DNA from: Herpetosiphon sp.
Lineage (GTDB): Bacteria > Chloroflexota > Anaerolineae > Anaerolineales > Villigracilaceae
Length of the DNA stretch: 35,325 nucleotides
Direction of reading: 5' to 3'
Assembly (NCBI GenBank): GCA_020717985.1
Contig: DYDH01000008.1
Coordinates: forward strand, 1-35,325
Each line of letters begins with the position of its first letter. Within the stretch, counting starts at the first letter, position 1. Shown here one piece after another: positions 15,395 through 24,700 of the stretch. Under the pieces are notes generated by a model, which did not search any database, was not told the origin of the DNA, and saw only the letters and a list, made by a program, of their open reading frames with translations. The position numbers and the translations under genes were made by a program.

Positions 15395-16444
15395 CTACCC
15401 TAAATTTACGCCCTCATTGGCGATCTTTGCGGTCTCGACATAGCGTAAAGGCATCGCAGGACTATTCCAACCGCCGGCATCTTGCAAGCGGTCAATGGGC
15501 GTATTGTTGCGCGCTGCCTGAGTTGCCCAGTAATGCCGACAGTCATGCGCCGACAATCCGACCAAGCCGACTGCATTCCCCAAGAAATTTACACGCTTCG
15601 TTAATCCGCGATCTGTCATGCCCTGCCTGGTTAATGTACCCTTAGCCTGCCTGCCATTTCCCTTGCTTGCACTTGCCCGCCAAAGATTACCACTCTCAGG
15701 GACGTCATGTTTGAAATATGCCTGCGCCGCTTTCAAAGTTCGCGGAGTGAGCGCGTGGGTCTGGGTCTTGTCCACCTTGGGGCGGTAAAAGGTCAATGTA
15801 CCGGCTTTCAAGTCAAAGTCAGTGACGGCAAGTCCTGCGACTTCACCGACGCGCAAACCATGTTCCAAAAGTAGGCACATCAACAGGGCATCACGCCGAC
15901 CTTGCGGAGTCTCGGGCTGTGCAATCAATGCCGACGCTTGCTCCGAGTCAATGGACACCGGCGTGCTTTTCTTTGCACCTTTGCGGATCGGCACTTCAGT
16001 TACATTCCTTTGTTCGTCAACCCGCTTACTTTCCTTGTGGCTGTACCCTTTGACCGTTGTGATCATGGCGTATTCGGTTTGATCCAATCCCCCCGCCTTC
16101 AATGCCAGCCGCGCATACCCTTTGACGGTCGCAAGTCTTACATTGACACTTGCCACTGCATAGCCCTGTTGTAATTGCCACCGCGCAAAGCCTTCCACCA
16201 ATCCCCAGGATATACCGCACCATGCTTGCGGGTCCTGTGCAAAGTCACCAACCTGTAAGCCCGCCGCGCGCAAGTATTGAGCAAACAAGGCAAGGTCATT
16301 ATCCTGCCGCCTCAAAGTGTTCTTTGCCTTGCGGTCTCTGTAATCGATGAAGGCGCTCTGCGCCGCAAAGCCATTCGCGGCTTGCCCTGCCATTGCCAGG
16401 GCGTTGGGTTCGGTGGGAAGTGGTGTAATCGCTTGGTTGGTCAT
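15395..16444 (-). CDS. Tyrosine recombinase (integrase)
   Basis: A 349-residue site-specific recombinase. The N-terminal SAM-like core-binding domain covers about 25-115, and the catalytic domain about 160-345. The active-site set is visible: R198 in EHGLRVGE, a hairpin Lys near 223-226 (RPKVDK), H300 and R303 in SAHDCRHYWAT, W326 in AGGWNS where many have His, and Y335 in PLRYVE. All key positions are filled, so it should be active. Such enzymes move integrative elements or excise cassettes. It stands alone between the leader RNA and the SPFH/ATPase pair, about 17 kb from the tRNA-type scar at 33.1 kb; whether it made that scar is unknown. Its GC content is higher than its upstream neighbour's. 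Confidence 0.92.
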   Translation of the reverse strand: MTNQAITPLPTEPNALAMAGQAANGFAAQSAFIDYRDRKAKNTLRRQDNDLALFAQYLRAAGLQVGDFAQDPQAWCGISWGLVEGFARWQLQQGYAVASVNVRLATVKGYARLALKAGGLDQTEYAMITTVKGYSHKESKRVDEQRNVTEVPIRKGAKKSTPVSIDSEQASALIAQPETPQGRRDALLMCLLLEHGLRVGEVAGLAVTDFDLKAGTLTFYRPKVDKTQTHALTPRTLKAAQAYFKHDVPESGNLWRASASKGNGRQAKGTLTRQGMTDRGLTKRVNFLGNAVGLVGLSAHDCRHYWATQAARNNTPIDRLQDAGGWNSPAMPLRYVETAKIANEGVNLG

Positions 16445-16450
16445 AGGGCG

Positions 16451-16490
16451 ATTATACTATCAAGTTCTGATTTGCTTTAATAATCAGAAC
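16451..16490 (-). promoter_or_regulatory. Integrase promoter next to an inverted repeat (operator or recombination core)
   Basis: TATAAT (16451-16456, minus strand) ends only six bases before the integrase ATG, so the transcript would start at or within a base or two of the start codon (leaderless). Just upstream, GTTCTGATT (16464-16472) and AATCAGAAC (16482-16490) form 9-bp arms around a 9-base spacer. Arms of this size around a 6-9 base spacer are the layout of tyrosine recombinase crossover sites, but the element would also suit autorepression. Confidence 0.55.
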
Positions 16491-16502
16491 CTATTTTTCA
16501 CC

Positions 16503-16545
16503 AAGAACTAGGGCAGGCTTTATAGTTTGCCCTGCCTTGGTTCTT
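16503..16545. repeat. Second inverted repeat beside the integrase promoter
   Basis: Outer arms AAGAAC (16503-16508) and GTTCTT (16540-16545) and inner arms GGCAGG (16512-16517) and CCTGCC (16531-16536) give a two-part hairpin. With the neighbouring repeat this makes four copies of the AGAAC/GTTCT core within about 80 bases. There is no T-run on either side, so a terminator is unlikely; integrase arm sites are a possibility. The rest of the 243-base gap shows nothing clear. Confidence 0.45.
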
Positions 16546-16687
16546 ATACGATCTATTTTGGTCACTTTACCCAAGAGCATATTCGCTGATCATGATCCCT
16601 GCTTAAACATAAAATTAGCTATGCTACAAATACAATTGTGTTTACTGCATGACAAATAAGAAATTAAGATCAGCGGAACGCATATTT

Positions 16688-17488
16688 CTAGATTCTTGGG
16701 ATACGAAACTTAATCCAATGAGAGTCCTCTATCAAACTGAACTCTATACCTTTGCATAAAATTTCAAATCCTGTATTTGGATGTCCGCTTTGGTGGATAG
16801 TGCGAGCATGTTTGGTATATCCGAACACCCGCGTTTGAAAAAATCTCAACCAACCATCGATATTTTGGAAATCCTCTAAATTAATAGTTACCACGGGCCA
16901 AACTTTCTTTGCGGGACCATATAAAAAGATTTTCTGCAAATTCTCAGTCATATTATTATTAAAATTCACAAAATCAGCCAGTCCATCGATTAGGAGCAAT
17001 ACTGACTGCTGACTGATCTTATTCATTTCTACCCAGATTGCTAGAGCCTGAATAAAGTCAGCAGCACTCTCTTGCACCATGGAAAAGATACCAACACAAT
17101 GAGGGTATTCGGCACAACCATCCCATTCATGGAGGCGATTTGTGATTACACCATATTGAATCTCGCTTGATGCATGAGTGGAAATAACATAACGGGCGAT
17201 ATTCTTCAGAAAATCAGTCTTGCCTGTCTCTGAATCCGCCGCTACTAGAATGGGACCAGGTGTGGGGTCCCACATATTCAGCAAAACTGGCAAATCATCA
17301 TCTGCAAGTCCGAAAAACAAAGCCTCCTCTGGAAGTGGTCCAATCTCTTTCAAAACATCTTGGAGTGGAGGCAACTCAGATGCAAAACCTGTTTGTTCCC
17401 TTACCTTATCAACAACCGGACGCCACACAGCCTCAGAGGTTGATAGAAAAGGCAAAACTTCATCTAACAGTTGCGAGTTTATGTTCAT
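16688..17488 (-). CDS. FtsK-like P-loop ATPase domain protein
   Basis: A 266-residue protein with a nucleotide-binding core: GPILVAADSETGKTDFLKNI (Walker A, residues 79-98, with G89-K90-T91) and SVLLLIDGLADFV (Walker B near 162-174). The preceding GLADDDLPVLLNMWDPTPG is the kind of lead-in found in FtsK/SpoIIIE and type VII secretion ATPase domains. Only one such domain is present and there is no membrane or DNA-guiding part, so it is not a complete FtsK translocase. AAGGAG seven bases before the ATG at 17486-17488 decides the start over one ten codons upstream. It follows the SPFH gene by 86 bases and probably acts with it at the membrane; that link is inferred. Confidence 0.7.
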   Translation of the reverse strand: MNINSQLLDEVLPFLSTSEAVWRPVVDKVREQTGFASELPPLQDVLKEIGPLPEEALFFGLADDDLPVLLNMWDPTPGPILVAADSETGKTDFLKNIARYVISTHASSEIQYGVITNRLHEWDGCAEYPHCVGIFSMVQESAADFIQALAIWVEMNKISQQSVLLLIDGLADFVNFNNNMTENLQKIFLYGPAKKVWPVVTINLEDFQNIDGWLRFFQTRVFGYTKHARTIHQSGHPNTGFEILCKGIEFSLIEDSHWIKFRIPRI

Positions 17489-17574
17489 GGGATTCTCCTT
17501 AATAAATTGACGTATCAATTCCTTTCTAATTCAATCAAGATAAAGTATTTGACCCAATCTAACCGGCAATCTAC

Positions 17575-18387
17575 CTAATCTCCAGCAACTGACATCGGAC
17601 GGCGAGGCTGTACAACCCTTTTAATGTTAGGCCCAACAGGATCGTGCCCGTTTCCCGAAAATCCACCACCGGATAAGAAATCATTAGCATTCTGGAGAAT
17701 AAAATCGGGCGATTGTCCATTCTTGGCCACTGCTGCAGCAACATTCAGTATCAGTGCAAGGAAAGCCTTTTGCTGATTTTGATTGCCAAATTGCTCAAAA
17801 AGTGGCCGAATTCGATCAGCAGCCGCACTGCCGAGCGCTTTGGCGGCAGATTGGTCCTGTAAGGCTTGTTGAAAGACCTCATTAGGCTGAAGATTCATGA
17901 TATTCACTGCAAAGCGATTCATCAATATACCAAAACCTCGTACACGGTTAGCTAATGCACTACTAAGGGCATGTTTCAAATAGGATCGTCCCGTCTCTGA
18001 AGCCAGTTCGTCGAAAGTGCGAGAAATTACGATGCCATTACGTGCAATATCGGTGATACCTGTTTTTACAATTTCCTCCCAAGCGCTCTCATTTTCAAAG
18101 CGAAGAATCTGAATCCGTCTCTGCTCATTGGCTTCACGCACGTCAACGGAGAAGAAGATTTTCATCTCAAGATCAATGGCAACTCTATCACGGGTAAGCA
18201 CGTTTCCCAGAGTGATCCTTGCTGTCCGCATATCTAGCCGCACCTCATTGGCAACAAACTCAAACGAGGAAGAAAGGAGTGTCCATCTATCTGGGGAGAC
18301 AAATCGCTTGAACTTTCCCCACTTGGAATAGATTACACCAACATGATTTTCAGTTGGCCGATAAAATACTTTTGCAAATGTAGTCAT
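17575..18387 (-). CDS. SPFH/Band 7-like domain protein
   Basis: A protein of about 270 residues. Residues up to about 180 follow the SPFH (stomatin/prohibitin) pattern: FVSPDRWTLLSSSFEF, a beta-rich stretch with NVLTRDRVAIDLEMKIFFSVDV, then a helical part with ALSSALANRVRGFGILMNRFAVNI. The last 90 residues are Gln- and Ala-rich, then Gly-rich with a basic Pro end (QPRRPM). No clear N-terminal membrane helix is seen, so attachment may be peripheral. SPFH proteins form ring-like membrane scaffolds. The ATG at 18385-18387 has GGAGAGGAG about eight bases upstream; an in-frame GTG six codons earlier overlaps that site and is rejected. It appears to be the first gene of a two-gene unit with the FtsK-like ATPase. 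Confidence 0.75.
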   Translation of the reverse strand: MTTFAKVFYRPTENHVGVIYSKWGKFKRFVSPDRWTLLSSSFEFVANEVRLDMRTARITLGNVLTRDRVAIDLEMKIFFSVDVREANEQRRIQILRFENESAWEEIVKTGITDIARNGIVISRTFDELASETGRSYLKHALSSALANRVRGFGILMNRFAVNIMNLQPNEVFQQALQDQSAAKALGSAAADRIRPLFEQFGNQNQQKAFLALILNVAAAVAKNGQSPDFILQNANDFLSGGGFSGNGHDPVGPNIKRVVQPRRPMSVAGD

Positions 18388-18431
18388 ACCACAACTCCTC
18401 TCCACAAACGATTGGTTATTTCTACATCAAC

Positions 18432-18437
18432 ATTATA
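18432..18437 (-). promoter_or_regulatory. Likely -10 box for the SPFH/ATPase pair
   Basis: A consensus TATAAT on the minus strand lies about 44 bases before the SPFH start codon, downstream of the terminator that ends the five-gene operon. No good -35 box is found at 16-18 bases, so an activator or alternative factor may be needed. Confidence 0.4.
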
Positions 18438-18529
18438 GGATGGTAGATTGTTGAAAGAAGCAATCAATATTCTTACTAACCCTCATAATTTACTTACATT
18501 AATCAAACAATATTGTGACATATATCAAA

Positions 18530-18561
18530 CAAAGCCCTGACAGTTTCCTGTCAGGGCTTTG
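18530..18561 (-). terminator. Intrinsic terminator of the five-gene signalling operon
   Basis: A perfect 14-bp stem (18530-18543 with 18548-18561) closes a four-base loop. On the minus strand it begins 10 bases after the stop codon of the winged-helix regulator and is followed by TTTG-rich sequence. T-runs flank both sides, so it may also work on the plus strand. It separates this operon from the SPFH/ATPase pair. Confidence 0.88.
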
Positions 18562-18571
18562 TTTTTGGAAT

Positions 18572-20530
18572 TCAGTTCATCTTTTCAGGTTTAGGAATTA
18601 GACGATAGCCAGAATTAGGCTCAGTAATCAGAAAACGTGGATGTTCCGGATCATCTTCAATGACTTTGCGAATCCGTCCGATCAAGGTGTGTAGATATCC
18701 CTCGTCATATTTTTTCCCTTTAAGTGGGCCATCTTTGAGTTCCTCTTTAGTACACACCTCATTAGCATGATTATAAAGATACCAAAGTATTTCAAAGGTC
18801 TGCGGAGTAAGACGTTCTTTCCGATTCGCAATCCTTACAATTCGGGCCTTTTCGTCCACAATCCTAAGTTGGTCTGACCCAATAAGTTTCATTGGTTGTT
18901 CGTTTGCATTTCCTTGCTCTAATTTTTCTGCAATCATAGCCATTGAAAGCAAGATATGTCCCAGCCGTGCCAATTCACTAGAAGTTAAAGGGAGAGTAGG
19001 ATCAAAATCCGCCAAACGACGCGCTGCATGGAAGAAAATGCCAAGATGATAATCGTGAACATTTTTGCCAACCACGTGAGCAGCCAATTTTCGTATAACC
19101 TTAATGGCCCGGGCTGGCTTGCTGACAACCGACTCCAAATCTCTCGTATCAGGTTTAGCAAAATCGGTGTTGATAAGACAATGCTCCAGTTCTTGACATC
19201 GCAAAAGATCATTTGTCTCCACCCAGTCTAAGCGGATTGCGGCTTCCAACGCAACAAAATTCCAAAATAATGGAGCCAGTCCAGCTTCGACAAAGTCAGT
19301 TAGCCAGGTTTGCCCAGAGTCATCCGTCAAAATATTTTTACCTGTGAGAGTTCCTGGTACGTTGATTATCAATCCAGGTTCTTTTTGGTCAAATACTTTG
19401 TACAAGATTGGAAGAGGATCCAGATAAGAGAAGGATTGACCACTAAAATGAAAAATTAATGTCTTATTGGCATACTCAATCTTTGGTCCAAGTATTGCAA
19501 TTTGATTTTCAATAACCTTTATACGCTCTTTGAAATTAGCATGTATGAAGTATTCCTTGGTTAATTCCAAGCGCTGACAATAAATTTCATTGATGGTCTT
19601 TCTTCCTATAGCTTGCTTCCCCAGGTGCCAGGCATTAAGACTTTTATGGAACAGAGATTCTAATGCTTCATTAAAGAGCTTTTCTGGCCCGGTTTGATAT
19701 AGTGAGAATAGAGAAAAAACCTTCTCTAGATTCACATTAGGGAGTACGTAGATATTCACGCCATAATGCGTCGTTTCCTTATTCATACTCCAAATGATGC
19801 CAGTATCACCTCCAGATTTTGGGGAGAATTTCTTGTAAAGATCTCTTTCAAGTTTAATTTGAACACTTTGACCACAAACAACTACGAATTCATCCATTAA
19901 CATGCCAGCCTTAAAATCGAGCACCACAAAAGCTATGCGTTGTTTATGATACCAGAGGATTCGGTCGATACGGATTTGATCCTTCTCAAAGAAAGACATT
20001 CGAATAAGACCTTCCAACTCCTCAGCTCGATTAATTAGAAACTGATTTTCCAATTCGGGGTTGAGCAAACTTGCTAAATGCAGGAAGGTGATTGGAAAAG
20101 ATTTATTGGTTTGGATGTTCAAATCCCAATTCACATTTACAAATTTGGTAATTGCTGATTTTACAGCATTTGACAAAGCCTTTGGACCCTTTTGTTTTGC
20201 AACATAATCAATTGCTAAGGGAGTTCCTTCGGCAGTGCTTAACGCGGTAACTGCCGACGCGTAATCGGGATAGGCTGTCAAAATTATTTTAGGTGTGTAT
20301 TCAGAAACCGTTTTCTGCGCAAATATTAAACCGCTAATATCAGCTGGATCTTCCTCATCTTCCATACGAAGATCAATAATCACTAGTTGGAACCATATAA
20401 GCTCCATAAGTTCTTCTGCTTTAGTAGTACTGGATGCGGTTAATACAAAGTAACCTTCTTGTTCCAAGAGTCTAGCCTGGATTTCTAGAAACTCAGGTAC
20501 ATTGTCGACCAGTAAGATTTTCAGTTTCAT
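18572..20530 (-). CDS. Response regulator: receiver, kinase-like domain, winged-helix DNA-binding domain
   Basis: A 652-residue protein. Residues 1-130 are a receiver with phospho-acceptor D53 in VIIDLRMEDEE and a later KIILTAY. Residues about 190-435 look like a phosphotransferase or protein-kinase-like fold: near 386-435 the order PGLIINVPGTLTGKNIL, TDF and FWNFVALEAAIRLDW parallels the HGDLxxxNIL, DF and DFxxLExxIR pattern of aminoglycoside/choline kinase-type enzymes. HGDL has become PGTL (392-395), so the catalytic Asp is missing while N399 and D412 remain. Residues 573-648 are an OmpR-type winged helix (LTPQTFEILWYLYNHANEV to GYLHTLIGRIRKVIEDDP and NSGYRL). It is probably a transcription factor switched by phosphorylation and by a pseudokinase module. 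Its ATG overlaps the previous stop as ATGA. Confidence 0.8.
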   Translation of the reverse strand: MKLKILLVDNVPEFLEIQARLLEQEGYFVLTASSTTKAEELMELIWFQLVIIDLRMEDEEDPADISGLIFAQKTVSEYTPKIILTAYPDYASAVTALSTAEGTPLAIDYVAKQKGPKALSNAVKSAITKFVNVNWDLNIQTNKSFPITFLHLASLLNPELENQFLINRAEELEGLIRMSFFEKDQIRIDRILWYHKQRIAFVVLDFKAGMLMDEFVVVCGQSVQIKLERDLYKKFSPKSGGDTGIIWSMNKETTHYGVNIYVLPNVNLEKVFSLFSLYQTGPEKLFNEALESLFHKSLNAWHLGKQAIGRKTINEIYCQRLELTKEYFIHANFKERIKVIENQIAILGPKIEYANKTLIFHFSGQSFSYLDPLPILYKVFDQKEPGLIINVPGTLTGKNILTDDSGQTWLTDFVEAGLAPLFWNFVALEAAIRLDWVETNDLLRCQELEHCLINTDFAKPDTRDLESVVSKPARAIKVIRKLAAHVVGKNVHDYHLGIFFHAARRLADFDPTLPLTSSELARLGHILLSMAMIAEKLEQGNANEQPMKLIGSDQLRIVDEKARIVRIANRKERLTPQTFEILWYLYNHANEVCTKEELKDGPLKGKKYDEGYLHTLIGRIRKVIEDDPEHPRFLITEPNSGYRLIPKPEKMN

Positions 20531-21402
20531 GACTCACCAGTATTTCCAGCGGTCTTCTGCTGTTTAAGTGATCTCTTTTTTATCATTGGGCGCGGTACTA
20601 AGTGAAGTGAACTACCAAGCCAATTATCAATAGCTGTACGAACTGCCCTTTCCATCATTGTAGCCCGTTTATCCGTAGGCAGTTCTTCAGAAATAGCCAG
20701 TAGATATTCTAGCTGATTTGTCTGAAGTAATTCTTGATGATATCCGTCCATGCGTTGGTTAGCAAGATCCACACGGGTGAAAAAAAGATAACCTAAAACC
20801 TCAACAAGAATTCCTCCTGTAGTTGCCACAACGCCGATTGTAAGCATATTAAGCCAAGCCAAGGCAATTCCCGAGAACATCACTACGCTTCCAAAGATAG
20901 ACAAGCCGAATGCTGCCATATAATTAAATCGGGCTTGACGCCGAGCATCCGCATGATCGCTCTTAATCTGTTCGGAAACTTTTGTAATTGAAATTTTGAT
21001 ACGAGGCCAGTTTCTAATCGTCTGACGTATTATTTCGATCAGAATATCAGGACGCTCATCTTTTTTTACAAAAGCTACCACTGACGGAAGTTCGTCTACA
21101 ATTGGGCCCAATACCTCACGTATTTCACTGTATCCGGTGTTGTAAGCAGTCAAGATGATCTTGGGTATATGACGATAAGCGTTCTCCTTGGCCAATAGGA
21201 GACCGCTTATATCATGCTGATTCTCATCATCAACTAGCCTAAGATCAATAATCGCTACATCAACTTTCGTTCTTCTAAACACCTCGCGGATTTCATCAGG
21301 GCTCTTGGCTAACTCCACATCAAAGCCAGCACTTATCAAAATGCGTTGCCAAGTTGTTCGATCTTCCTCTTGATTATCAGCTAATAGGATGACATTATTC
21401 AT
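20527..21402 (-). CDS. Receiver domain fused to a two-helix membrane domain (TRADD-N-associated type)
   Basis: A 291-residue protein. Residues 1-130 are a receiver with D53 in VAIIDLRLVDDE and KIILTAY, closely similar to the receiver of the next gene. After a linker, ARRQARFNYMAAFG leads into two membrane helices at about 162-184 and 186-208, followed by FFTRVDLANQRMDGYHQELL. This resembles the two-helix membrane domain described next to TRADD-N domains in cyanobacterial and other bacterial conflict proteins, thought to form pores or sense the membrane. A soluble basic tail of about 75 residues ends the protein. A phosphorylation-gated membrane effector or anchor is inferred. ATGA overlaps join it to both neighbouring genes. 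Confidence 0.72.
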   Translation of the reverse strand: MNNVILLADNQEEDRTTWQRILISAGFDVELAKSPDEIREVFRRTKVDVAIIDLRLVDDENQHDISGLLLAKENAYRHIPKIILTAYNTGYSEIREVLGPIVDELPSVVAFVKKDERPDILIEIIRQTIRNWPRIKISITKVSEQIKSDHADARRQARFNYMAAFGLSIFGSVVMFSGIALAWLNMLTIGVVATTGGILVEVLGYLFFTRVDLANQRMDGYHQELLQTNQLEYLLAISEELPTDKRATMMERAVRTAIDNWLGSSLHLVPRPMIKKRSLKQQKTAGNTGES

Positions 21403-21788
21403 GAGACCTCTTTCTTATTGATTTTTTCAAGATGGTATTTTAATGTCTGAATGACATCTTCTTCTCTTGATACTTTCAGGCGATAATCCGTTGCACCTGC
21501 TTTTAACACCTCTTTCGCTTGTTCATACGCCGGTGCTGGAGATAGAACGATTATCTTTATTGTAGAGCTTTTGTTACGGATAGTTGAAATTTTTTTAGGC
21601 AGATCCTTTATAAGACTTGCATCTATGAGGACTAGAGTATATTGACTCCAACATAATAAGTCTTCAATTTCATCATCTCTTAGTACTTCCAACAAGCCAC
21701 CAAGTTTCTCTGTGGATTTTTGGATAATTGCCTCCCACCGCTTATCTCGATTAAAATCAATTTTGAGAATCTTAAATTCTGCAGGCAT
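21399..21788 (-). CDS. Stand-alone receiver-like protein
   Basis: A 129-residue single-domain protein with a CheY-like pattern: D56 in TLVLIDAS is the probable phospho-acceptor, KIIVLSPA carries the strand normally ending in Thr/Ser (here Ser), and K105 in DYRLKVS matches the conserved Lys. The N-terminal acidic pair is reduced to D11 in KIDFNRD, so metal binding may be weak. It may be a phosphate shuttle or sink between the two kinases and the other receivers. Its ATG lies nine bases after the stop codon of the giant kinase, and its stop overlaps the next ATG. Confidence 0.72.
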   Translation of the reverse strand: MPAEFKILKIDFNRDKRWEAIIQKSTEKLGGLLEVLRDDEIEDLLCWSQYTLVLIDASLIKDLPKKISTIRNKSSTIKIIVLSPAPAYEQAKEVLKAGATDYRLKVSREEDVIQTLKYHLEKINKKEVS

Positions 21789-21797
21789 TATCGGCTC

Positions 21798-24700
21798 TCA
21801 TAAAACATTGCATGGCAGCGAGATTACCATCGTAGTGCCATTATGACTCGTATTATCAATCCGGGTATCTCCCCCATAAGTCTGAGCAATTGTCTTGGCA
21901 AGAACAAGTCCTAACCCCGCCCCCCTACTACCTTCCACCTTATTCACCGGCTCGATCCCGACATTATTAATATCTATCCCAGAGGGAAAGCCAGGACCAT
22001 TATCGCTTACAAGAATTTCAACAATACTATCGAAATGGCGAGTCGCAATCGTAATCGCGAATGGTGGGCTACTAGCTTCTAACATAGCATATAGTGCATT
22101 GTCGAGGAATATTTCTACTGCACGGAGAATCCATTGCGGGCTTCCTTTTACTGAAACTGCATCATCCAGTTTCGGGTCGAGATTCCAAGATAATTCTGCC
22201 AATTTGTAAGGCTCATGCTTCCACATATGATTCAAATGCACCTGTAAGGTATTATTTAGCGATATTTGCATGATTTGCTCTTCTTCCGAAAGAGGGGCAA
22301 TTATCGGAATCCCTTTGATTCGCTCTATAACATTATTAAGTGATGATAAATCCTTCAACACCTGCGGGGTATCTCCATTGAATAATCCTTGGCGAAGGAG
22401 TTCTAAATATCTAAGTGCAATGCCCGATTCGCGTTTAATCGCATGTCCCCATGCATAACTCACCATTTTCATCCATTCAGTTGCTGTACGTGGACCAACC
22501 AAAGCCTTCATAGCTCTCAAAGATTCGTGCTCTCTGGAATTTTCAATTGCGATAGCAACTTGGGAAGCAAACACCTTGCTAAGTTCGATCTCTTCTTTAG
22601 TAAATACGCGTTTAGTTTCCATCATATCCAAGCCGAACGATCCTAGAAACTTATCCTTGCTCATTACAGGGACTAGGAGAATAGTGCGAGTATTACTTGG
22701 GTTAAGAATGCTCTGCGCGGCATCAAATGCCGGTTCAGTAGAGATATCAAAAACAACTATAGGTTCCCTTGTTTCTAATAGACGTTCCTCAACAGGCACT
22801 CCACGTAAAGGAAAAACTAATCCCTGCATTCCCATATTAGGATATTCAGCAAATACAGTTCCATATTCAAAATTAGCATCAAATAATGCAAGACCGCTGT
22901 GAGTCACTCCTAAGAGATCAACTGCTGCTTGACACGCGGAGGTAATAATTTTGCCAAGTTCTAAAGATGAATTGACGGTTTGTGAGATCCTGAGAACTGT
23001 ATCAAGATTACGCGCTCGCGTTTCAGCAGCATCAAAAAGGCGAGCATTCTCAATCGCTATTGCCGCCTGCGCTGCCAGCGACTCGATATTCTTTACATCC
23101 TCATTACTAAACGCGGCAGGCTTGGCATGCTCGATACTTAGTACCCCGATAACTCGTTCACCTATTTGGAGTGGTACGGATAGCTGAGAGTGAACATTGA
23201 CGCCTTCTCGCAAGGGAATCCAATTAGTTCCATTTGAAACTTCAAGTTCATTTTTGGATTGTCTTGTGATAACAGCCAAACCTGCAATGCCTTTCTTTGT
23301 ATCTCTCAGCAGGTCTATTTCGCCAACGTTCTGTTGTAAATCATCAAGAATCTCGAGCGGAAAACCCGCTATGAAACAAAGCCTATTTTCCTCCAATAAC
23401 GCCACATGGCTGAAACATCCTTCCTGCGATTGCGCGCCAACTACATGGAGTGCTTGCTCGGAAATTCGTTTGAGCGTCTCGTCCATAGCTAATGAACCGG
23501 TAATGGCTCTGCCAGCTTCATATAACCCTTCTAGAGTCTCTGCCTGTTCCTTGGTTCTCTCATGCAATTTTGCGTTATTAATTGCAATTGCTGCGTGATT
23601 TGCAAAAATTGCAGCCAACTCCTTCTCTTTCTCTTCGAATTGATGCGATTCACCCTTGCTATAGACATTCAGAATACCGATTAGCTCTTTGCCAATCGTG
23701 AGTGGGGCGACTAACACGTTGTATAGCCCCTCACTTTCCACAAGTTTTGGATCACCAATTGGCTTATGACGTATGTTAAAGGCCTGTGGTCTCAAGTTCT
23801 CTTCTGCAATAATCTTATCCACTATATAACGTGGAATCCGTTGACTTTGCTGATATTCATCACTAAGCCCAAATGCTGCCCGAATAACCAAATTCTCCTG
23901 ATGTTCATCCCAAAGCATCAGGCTCGTCGCTGGAGCAATGAAAATCTCCGCTGCTTTGTTAGTGATCATAGGCAAGAGGATATTCGACTCAAGAACAGAA
24001 CTCACGGCCGCCGAGGTAGTTTGAATAGCTTGTAACGTTTGTGTGTATCGATGTTCGGCTTGATATAATTGAGTATTTCGTATTGCCACGGCGGCCTGGT
24101 TGGCAAACAATTGGATGTTGGTGAGTTCATCTGCTGTAAAGCTGTGAGGTGAATGGTAGTTAACAAACATAACTCCCACCTTTTGCTCTGCCACTTTGAG
24201 AGGAATCGCTATACACGACTCAATTCTTTCATCTTGCGCAAATCGTCTATCTTTGAAGAGGGCATCCTCAGCAATCGTCGGCACAATGTATAGATCATCC
24301 TGTCGCAACATCTCATAAACGATTGAATTTAATGGCACTTCCCTATAACGCGTTGCTTTTTGGGGATTGGAGACCCCTATCATTATAGGTGGATAATCCA
24401 ACTTGCCAGTGGCTTGCTCGTAAACATACAACGTTACTACATCGCAACCCATGGCTTGTTGCGTCCCCATAGCAACAGATAATAAAGTGGCTTCACGATC
24501 TCCCAAGACAGTTACCTGCGCCACAACTTTCGCAGCGTCTCGGGCTTTACTCACTTGCGCCAACAACCTAGCTTTCTTGTGCGCTAAGGCAGCATGATAG
24601 GCGAAAGTCTCCAATGTCCTTCTGTCTTCCTCTGTAAAACTCCGAAGACGATTGTAGTTCGCGTATAGTACACCGAGTTTCTCGTTACCCACTTTCAATG

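Noticed and set aside
16688..17488. Complete FtsK or type VII secretion ATPase
   Set aside because: Only one P-loop domain in 266 residues, with no membrane segment and no DNA-orienting domain.
18514..18529. FNR/CRP-like site TTGTGACATATATCAA near the SPFH promoter
   Set aside because: Half-site spacing fits neither the FNR nor the CRP consensus, and it lies about 80 bases from the -10 box beside the terminator.
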